In this document: in pieces, positions 16,498 through 21,318 of the stretch
Layout of the letters: the number at the start of each line of letters is the position of its first letter
How positions within the stretch are numbered: position 1 is the stretch's first letter
Assembly (NCBI GenBank): GCA_903928275.1
Contig: CAIYQJ010000292.1
Location: 1 to 21,318, forward strand
DNA length: 21,318 nt
Source: an uncultured Chloroflexota bacterium
GTDB taxonomy: Bacteria > Chloroflexota > Limnocylindria > Limnocylindrales > CSP1-4
Direction of reading: 5' to 3'
Program-made: the position numbers and the translations under genes
The notes under the pieces: generated by a model
What the model saw: the letters and a program-made list of their open reading frames with translations, nothing else
Databases searched by the model: none
What the model was told of the DNA's origin: nothing

Positions 16498-17325
16498 TCA
16501 CGTGACGATCAGCACGTAGAGGACGGCGACCGGGGCCGCGAACAGGAACGAGTCCACGCGATCCAGGATGCCGCCGTGGCCGGGGATGAGGTGGCTGGAG
16601 TCCTTGGCGCCAGCCGCGCGCTTGAGGAGCGACTCCGCGAGGTCGCCGGACTGTGCCGCGATCGCGACGAGCGGGCCGAAGAGGAGTCCCGTGGCCACGG
16701 GTCGCCCGAGCGCCCAGAACCCGACGATGCCGACGACCGTCGCGAGGACGATGCCGCCGACGAGCCCCTCGATCGACTTGGACGGCGAGAGGTGCGTGAG
16801 GAACTTGTGGCGGCCGATCTGGCGACCGACGAGGAACGCGCCGGTGTCGTACACCCAGACGGTGAGGAGGAGCAGGACGAACCACGCGCGGCCGGACCCG
16901 AGGGCCGCAGCCACCGCGGTGTCCGGCACGACCGGAGCCGCCTCCCACAGGCGGGGCAGGAATGCGAGCAGCCCCACGTACATGGCCCCGAAGACCGTCG
17001 TCATCCACGCCTCGAGGCCGCGTCGCGTGTCCGTCCACCGGAATGCGGTCACGCCCGCGAGCACGACGGCCAGCCCCACGATGATGCCGGCGCCGGTAAG
17101 CCCCGAACCCGGGATGGCAGGCTCGAGGACGAGCGCGGCGGCGGCGAGGATGCCGACGGGCGCGGACACCTCGTACCCGGCCTGGCGCAGCAGCCGGAAC
17201 GCCTCCCATGCGGCCCCGGCGGCGATGAGGGCCACGCCGAACGTGAACCACGGCTGCCCCACGAGGACGAGGATGACGACGACCGGGACCAGGATGAGCA
17301 GGCTCCTGGCCCGCTGCGCGAGCAT
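16498..17325 (-). CDS. cdsA: Phosphatidate cytidylyltransferase
   Basis: Integral membrane enzyme making CDP-diacylglycerol from phosphatidate and CTP for phospholipid synthesis. The product is 275 aa with about seven to eight hydrophobic segments (for example 8-23, 28-40, 58-70, 80-95, 112-124, 148-160, 188-206, 255-274). The family signature is intact near the C-terminus: HLSPSKSIEGLVGG (178-191), QSGDLAESLLKR (225-236), KDSSHLIPGHGGILDRVDS (241-259). ATG at 17325 has GGGAGG five bases upstream, within the end of uppS, and starts two bases after the uppS stop. A longer frame to 17406 lacks an SD. Confidence 0.96.
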   Translation of the reverse strand: MLAQRARSLLILVPVVVILVLVGQPWFTFGVALIAAGAAWEAFRLLRQAGYEVSAPVGILAAAALVLEPAIPGSGLTGAGIIVGLAVVLAGVTAFRWTDTRRGLEAWMTTVFGAMYVGLLAFLPRLWEAAPVVPDTAVAAALGSGRAWFVLLLLTVWVYDTGAFLVGRQIGRHKFLTHLSPSKSIEGLVGGIVLATVVGIVGFWALGRPVATGLLFGPLVAIAAQSGDLAESLLKRAAGAKDSSHLIPGHGGILDRVDSFLFAAPVAVLYVLIVT

Positions 17326-17327
17326 GG

Positions 17328-18113
17328 CTACCTCCCGAAGCGGCGCGAGCGCCGGGCGTATTCGGAGAGCGCGTCGTCGAAGGCCTCGGGGCCGAAGTCC
17401 GGCCACAGCGTGGAGCTCGAGATGAACTCCGCGTAGGCCGACTGCCAGATGAGGAAGTTCGACAGGCGCATCTCGCCGCCGGTGCGGATGACGAGGTCGG
17501 GGTCCGGCATCCCGGCGGTGTACAGCTCGCGCGCGATCAGCTCCTCGTCGATCCGGTCCTCGGGGACTCCCGCCCGGACGATCGCCCGCACGGCGTCCAC
17601 GATCTCCGTGCGGCCCGCGTAGTTGAACGCGATGTTCAGCTTGAGCCGGGATCCCCCGCGAGTGCCGTCGAGCGCCGCCCCGATGGAGCTGCGGGTGGTC
17701 TCCGGCAGCTCGTCCGGCCGGCCGAGAAGTCGGACCTCCACGCCGTTCGCCACCAGCTCGGGTGTCTCCTGCCGGATCGCCGACTCGAGGAGCGCGAAGA
17801 GGCCGGAGACCTCGTCGTCGGAGCGCGCCCAGTTCTCGCGGCTGAACGCATAGAGCGACACCATGGCGATGCCGCGGCGGACAGCGTGCACGATGAGGCG
17901 GCGCACGGCGTCCACCCCGGCCTCGTGACCGGCCGCGTCCTGAAGCCCCCGTTCACGCGCCCAGCGACGGTTGCCGTCCATGATGACGGCCACGTGCGCT
18001 GGGAGCGGGTCGAAGACCGGCTCCAGGCGTGCGCGCTCGACGCCGGTCGAGGCCGCGCCGTCCGGCGGCATCGCCGGGCCGGGCCGGGCCGAGGGGTCCG
18101 CCGCCCCGCCCAC
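17328..18113 (-). CDS. uppS: Isoprenyl (undecaprenyl) diphosphate synthase
   Basis: cis-Prenyltransferase that extends farnesyl diphosphate with IPP to the lipid carrier for cell-wall synthesis. HVAVIMDGNRRWARERGL contains the catalytic Asp; GHEAGVDAVRRL, SLYAFSRENWARSDDEV, NIAFNYAGRTEI and the C-terminal DPDLVIRTGGEMRLSNFLIWQSAY-type region (kept here in short form) complete the family pattern. Length 261 aa includes a ~37-residue Pro/Ala-rich N-terminal extension. GTG at 18113 shares a base with the frr stop (TAGTG); ATG at 18071 is an alternative. Together with dxr and ispG it makes an isoprenoid-supply segment of the operon. Confidence 0.95.
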   Translation of the reverse strand: MGGAADPSARPGPAMPPDGAASTGVERARLEPVFDPLPAHVAVIMDGNRRWARERGLQDAAGHEAGVDAVRRLIVHAVRRGIAMVSLYAFSRENWARSDDEVSGLFALLESAIRQETPELVANGVEVRLLGRPDELPETTRSSIGAALDGTRGGSRLKLNIAFNYAGRTEIVDAVRAIVRAGVPEDRIDEELIARELYTAGMPDPDLVIRTGGEMRLSNFLIWQSAYAEFISSSTLWPDFGPEAFDDALSEYARRSRRFGR

Positions 18114-18670
18114 TAGACCTCGAGGACCTCCAGCTCCTTGTGGTGGCCCACGCGATCGACCTCGGCGATGGACCGGTCGGTGATCTTCTGGAGGGACTCG
18201 AGCTCGCGGTGCGCCTCGTCGGTGCCGATGACGCCGTCGCGCTCTTCCTTCTTGATCGCGTCTGCAGCGTCGCGGCGCAGGTTCCGGATCTCGACGCGGG
18301 CGTCCTCCATCCGCTTGTGGACCTGCTTGACGATGTCCTTCCGACGCTCCTCGGTGAGCTGCGGGATGTTGAGCCGGACCACGGTGCCGTCCACGTTCGG
18401 CGTGAGGCCCACGTCACTGCGCAGGATGGCCTTCTCGATCGCCCCGAGGACACCGCGATCCCAGGGCTGGATGACGATCTGGTGCGGCTCCGGGACGCTG
18501 ATCCCCGCGAGCTGGTTCAGCGGGGTCTGGGTCCCGTAGTACTCCACCACGATCCGTTCCACGAGCCCGACGGATGCGCGGCCCGTGCGCAGGCCCGCGA
18601 AGTCGCGCTCCATGATCTCGACCGCCCGCTCCATCTTCGGCTCGACGGTCGCGAGCACCTGGCTGCTCAT
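18113..18670 (-). CDS. frr: Ribosome recycling factor
   Basis: RRF splits post-termination ribosomes together with EF-G. Length 185 aa is exactly typical. The three-helix-bundle sequence is standard: MERAVEIMERDFAGLRTGRA, then the beta domain (YYGTQTPLNQLAGISVPEP, QPWDRG, AILRSDVGLTPN, VRLNIPQLTEERRKD), and the helical end (EEKD-like KKEERDGVIGTDEAHR, LQKITDRSIAEVD). ATG at 18670 overlaps the pyrH stop as ATGA. Order rpsB-tsf-pyrH-frr is near universal. Confidence 0.98.
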   Translation of the reverse strand: MSSQVLATVEPKMERAVEIMERDFAGLRTGRASVGLVERIVVEYYGTQTPLNQLAGISVPEPHQIVIQPWDRGVLGAIEKAILRSDVGLTPNVDGTVVRLNIPQLTEERRKDIVKQVHKRMEDARVEIRNLRRDAADAIKKEERDGVIGTDEAHRELESLQKITDRSIAEVDRVGHHKELEVLEV

Positions 18671-19421
18671 GCGGGTTCACCTCCCGAGATGAGGGTGCCG
18701 ACAACCTCGCCGGCGACGACCCGCCGGATGTTCTCCGGCCGGTTCAGATCGAACACGATGATCGGCAGATCGTTATCCATGCACAGAGAGATCGCCGTCG
18801 AATCCATCACGGCGAGGCGGTCGCGCAGCAGGTCGCCGTAGGTGAGCCGATCGTACCGCCGCGCGTCGGGCTTGATGAGGGGATCGGCATCGTAGACGCC
18901 GTCCACCTTCGTCGCCTTCAGGAGCACCTCGGCGCCGATCTCCACGGCCCGGAGCGCGGCCGCGGTGTCTGTCGTGAAGTACGGGTTGCCGGTCCCGGCC
19001 GCGAGGATGACCACGCGGCCCTTCTCGAGGTGGCGCACGGCCCGTCGCCGGATGTACGGCTCCGCGACCTCGTTCATCCCGATCGCGCTCATCACCCGGG
19101 TGGGCACGCCGGCGCGCTCGAGCGCGTCCTGCAGCGCCAGGGCGTTCATGACCGTCGCGAGCATCCCGATGTAGTCGCCGGTGGCGCGGTCCATCCCCCG
19201 CGCGGCCGCGGCGAGCCCGCGGAAGATGTTCCCGCCGCCGACGACGATCCCCATCTCGACCCCGTCGGCACGGACGTCGGACACCTGGCCCGCGATGAAC
19301 GCACAGAACTCGGGGTCCACGCCGTACTGGCGCGACCCGAGGAGCGCCTCGCCGGAGAGCTTGAGGAGGACGCGGCGGTAGCCGGGCCCCGGCCCGTCGG
19401 TCGAGGCGGGAGCGTCGTCGG

Positions 19422-19425
<4 letters not shown>
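18667..19425 (-). CDS. pyrH: Uridylate kinase (UMP kinase)
   Basis: Hexameric amino-acid-kinase-fold enzyme phosphorylating UMP to UDP in pyrimidine synthesis. Motifs: RVLLKLSGEALLG, VVGGGNIFRG, ADYIGMLATVMNALALQ-type segment (GDYIGMLATVMNAL here), GTGNPYFTTDTAAALRA, LKATKVDGVYDADP and the C-terminal VFDLNRPENIRRVVAGE. Length 252 aa includes a 15-residue N-terminal extension before the core. GTG at 19425 overlaps the tsf stop as GTGA, suggesting translational coupling. Confidence 0.98.
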
Positions 19426-20021
<596 letters not shown>

Positions 20022-20061
20022 CGGGTGCTTCGCTCCTGTCGCGTGGTGTGTCGGGTCGTGG

Positions 20062-20080
20062 GGCGCCGATCGACGGCGCC
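20062..20080 (-). promoter_or_regulatory. rpsB-tsf intercistronic hairpin
   Basis: A perfect 7-bp stem (CGGCGCC with its complement on either strand) and 5-base loop lies midway in the 93-base gap. There is no T-run after it on the minus strand, so it is more likely an mRNA-stability or partial-attenuation element than a full terminator. Confidence 0.35.
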
Positions 20081-20114
20081 GGTCGGCCCGGTGGGTCCGT
20101 GGACCTGTGGGAGA

Positions 20115-21017
20115 TCAGGCAGGCTCGGTCGCCACGGCGCCCACGTCGGCTGCCGGGGCGTCGATGACCTCGGCCACCCTGACGCCCGGGAGCAGCTCGT
20201 CCTCCTCCGCGTCGGGCTCGAACGTGAGGGAGCCGCCGGCCGCGAGCGCGGCGACGAGGACCTCGGTGGGAGCCTCGACCTCCTCGACAGCCTCCACGGC
20301 CTCGATCTCGGCCTCGGACGCGGAACGCGCGGAGCGCTCCCGGGCCCCCTCGATCGCGGCGTCCGCGACGACGGTGGCGAGGAGTCGGATCGCACGGATG
20401 GCGTCGTCATTGGCCGGGATGATGTAGTCCAGGTCATCCGGATCGACGTTCGTGTCGCCCGTCCCGACGATCGGGATCTCGAGGGTGCGCGCCTCCGTCA
20501 CCGCGATCCGCTCGCGCGCCGGGTCGATGATGAAGATCAGCCCGGGCAGGCGTCGCATCTTCCGGATGCCGCCGAGGGTGAGCTGGAGCTTCCGGAGCTC
20601 CTCGTCGAGCTTCGCGGCCTCCTTCTTCGTCATCCGATCGAAATCGCCGGCCGCCTTTCGCGCCTCGAGCTGGTCGAGGAGGCCGAGGCGCTTCTTGATC
20701 GTAACGAAGTTGGTCAGCATGCCGCCGAGCCAGCGATGGTTGACGTACGGCTGTCCCGAGCGGTCCGCCTCCTGCGAGACCGGCTCCTGGGCCTGCTTCT
20801 TCGTGCCGACGAAGAGCACGGCCTCGCCACGGGCCGTGGTCTCGCGGACGGCGACGAGCGCCACGTCGAGGAGCTTGGCGGTCTGGGCGAGATCGATGAT
20901 GTGGATCCCGTTGCGCTCCGCGTAGATGAACGGGCGCATCTTGGGGTTCCAGCGCCGTGTCTGGTGGCCGAAGTGGACCCCGGCCTCCAGGAGCTGGCGC
21001 ATCGAGACGGTGGACAC
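20115..21017 (-). CDS. rpsB: 30S ribosomal protein S2 with acidic C-terminal tail
   Basis: S2 joins the 30S subunit late, near the S1-binding site. STVSMRQLLEAGVHFGHQT, RRWNPKMRPFIYAERNGIHI, NHRWLGGMLTNF (93-104), PGLIFIIDPARER and YIIPANDDAIRAIRLL identify it. GTG at 21017 with AGGAGG seven bases upstream gives the canonical N-terminus; a frame from 21092 has no SD. Beyond about residue 228 the ~70-residue tail is rich in Glu, Ala and Val (EAVEAVEEVEAP), giving 300 aa against ~230-260. It heads the operon; S2 autoregulates rpsB-tsf in E. coli, and the leader here has hairpins. Confidence 0.98.
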   Translation of the reverse strand: MSTVSMRQLLEAGVHFGHQTRRWNPKMRPFIYAERNGIHIIDLAQTAKLLDVALVAVRETTARGEAVLFVGTKKQAQEPVSQEADRSGQPYVNHRWLGGMLTNFVTIKKRLGLLDQLEARKAAGDFDRMTKKEAAKLDEELRKLQLTLGGIRKMRRLPGLIFIIDPARERIAVTEARTLEIPIVGTGDTNVDPDDLDYIIPANDDAIRAIRLLATVVADAAIEGARERSARSASEAEIEAVEAVEEVEAPTEVLVAALAAGGSLTFEPDAEEDELLPGVRVAEVIDAPAADVGAVATEPA

Positions 21018-21064
21018 GAAGTGACCTCCTGCGGTTGCGGCCTCCGCGCGAAGCGATCGGGGGA

Positions 21065-21108
21065 CCGGCGTGGGCCGAAGGCCCGCCGGCACCGCCCCCG
21101 AGCGGGGC
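21065..21108 (-). promoter_or_regulatory. Two hairpins in the rpsB leader
   Basis: In transcription order, a 5-bp GCCCC/GGGGC stem (21108-21094) is followed by a longer hairpin (21089-21065) with an outer CCGGC/GCCGG stem, an inner GGGCC/GGCCC stem, a two-base bulge and a TTC loop. They lie between the putative promoter and the rpsB SD. The leader is about 145 bases long. A role in S2 autoregulation is possible but not shown. Confidence 0.45.
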
Positions 21109-21167
21109 GATCGCGCGTGTGTGATCGAGCCCTCGCGGGCGCGGGTCGCTCATGGCGACCGCCGCCG

Positions 21168-21176
21168 AGTGTAGCA
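21168..21176 (-). promoter_or_regulatory. Candidate rpsB promoter (extended -10 TGCTACACT)
   Basis: On the minus strand TACACT (21173-21168) is preceded by TGC. This is the same TGCTAC core as in the candidate rpsO promoter. The position expected for a -35 falls in the first unit of the neighbouring 33-bp repeat and shows no good match to TTGACA. Confidence 0.4.
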
Positions 21177-21190
21177 CGGGGTCACCGGCG

Positions 21191-21256
21191 GCCCCACGGG
21201 TGTGTCTCGCCCGCGGACGCCTTGCCCCACGGGTGTGTCTCGCCCGCGGACGCCTT
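21191..21256. repeat. 33-bp direct repeat, two perfect copies, upstream of rpsB
   Basis: Copies at 21191-21223 and 21224-21256 are identical and adjacent, each beginning gccccacgggtgtgtctcgc. They abut the candidate rpsB -10 region. I see no gene here. Confidence 0.95.
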
Positions 21257-21318
21257 GCCGCGCGGGCATCGTCTCCGCCGCGCGGGCATCGTCTCCGCCG
21301 CGCGGGCATCGTCTCCGC
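21257..21318. repeat. 20-bp tandem repeat, three copies, continuing past the window end
   Basis: Units start at 21257, 21277 and 21297 (plus strand gccgcgcgggcatcgtctcc); a fourth begins at 21317. The 20-bp period is not a multiple of three, which argues against a translated repeat. The 301-base stretch 21018-21318 contains only these repeats, the candidate promoter and the rpsB leader. Confidence 0.92.

Noticed and set aside
20434..21309. 291-codon Arg-rich minus-strand frame covering the rpsB leader
   Set aside because: It is out of frame with rpsB over most of its length, begins in a 20-bp repeat, and has no SD.
21191..21318. CRISPR-like array at the window end
   Set aside because: The units are directly contiguous with no unique spacers, so they are plain tandem repeats.

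Overview
This is a GC-rich bacterial chromosome segment in which every gene I can support lies on the minus strand, so transcription runs from high to low coordinates. It is a large translation, RNA-processing and isoprenoid/envelope housekeeping cluster, followed by a small set of unrecognised genes. GTG starts are common, AGGAGG-type Shine-Dalgarno (SD) sites are clear at operon heads, and many genes join by 1-14 base overlaps. The composition resembles Actinobacteria. However, EF-Ts is short (199 aa), IF-2 has a short N-terminus, and uppS sits between frr and cdsA. With the odd PNPase, I lean (inference only) towards a high-GC Chloroflexota-like lineage rather than a typical actinomycete.

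Layout in transcription order. (1) 21318-21018: short tandem repeats, a putative extended -10 promoter and a hairpin-rich leader. (2) 21017-12866: rpsB-tsf-pyrH-frr-uppS-cdsA-dxr-rseP-ispG, covering ribosomal protein S2, EF-Ts, UMP kinase, ribosome recycling, undecaprenyl diphosphate and CDP-diacylglycerol synthesis, two MEP-pathway enzymes and the site-2 protease. (3) 12865-12712: an intergenic region with a perfect TATAAT and, between it and nusA, a terminator-like hairpin. (4) 12711-5627: nusA-ylxR-infB-rbfA-nrnA-truB-ribF. The usual upstream rimP is absent here. (5) 5506-2552: rpsO-pnp with its own candidate promoter, an SD-masking hairpin ahead of pnp and a strong terminator after it. (6) 2297-1: an acidic repeat-tailed protein, a multi-zinc-ribbon protein and the start of a second zinc-ribbon protein, all of unknown function.

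The outstanding observation is that the pnp product (862 aa) carries a complete DEDDh (DnaQ-type) 3'-5' exonuclease domain, with all five catalytic residues. It is inserted between the two RNase PH domains, where the all-helical domain normally sits. One polypeptide would therefore combine phosphorolytic and hydrolytic 3'-5' exonuclease active sites with KH and S1 RNA-binding domains. Other points of interest are a RibF whose flavokinase half looks degenerate, a ylxR with no canonical start codon, possible attenuation in the nusA leader, and an in-frame TGA separating the acidic gene from the zinc-ribbon gene.
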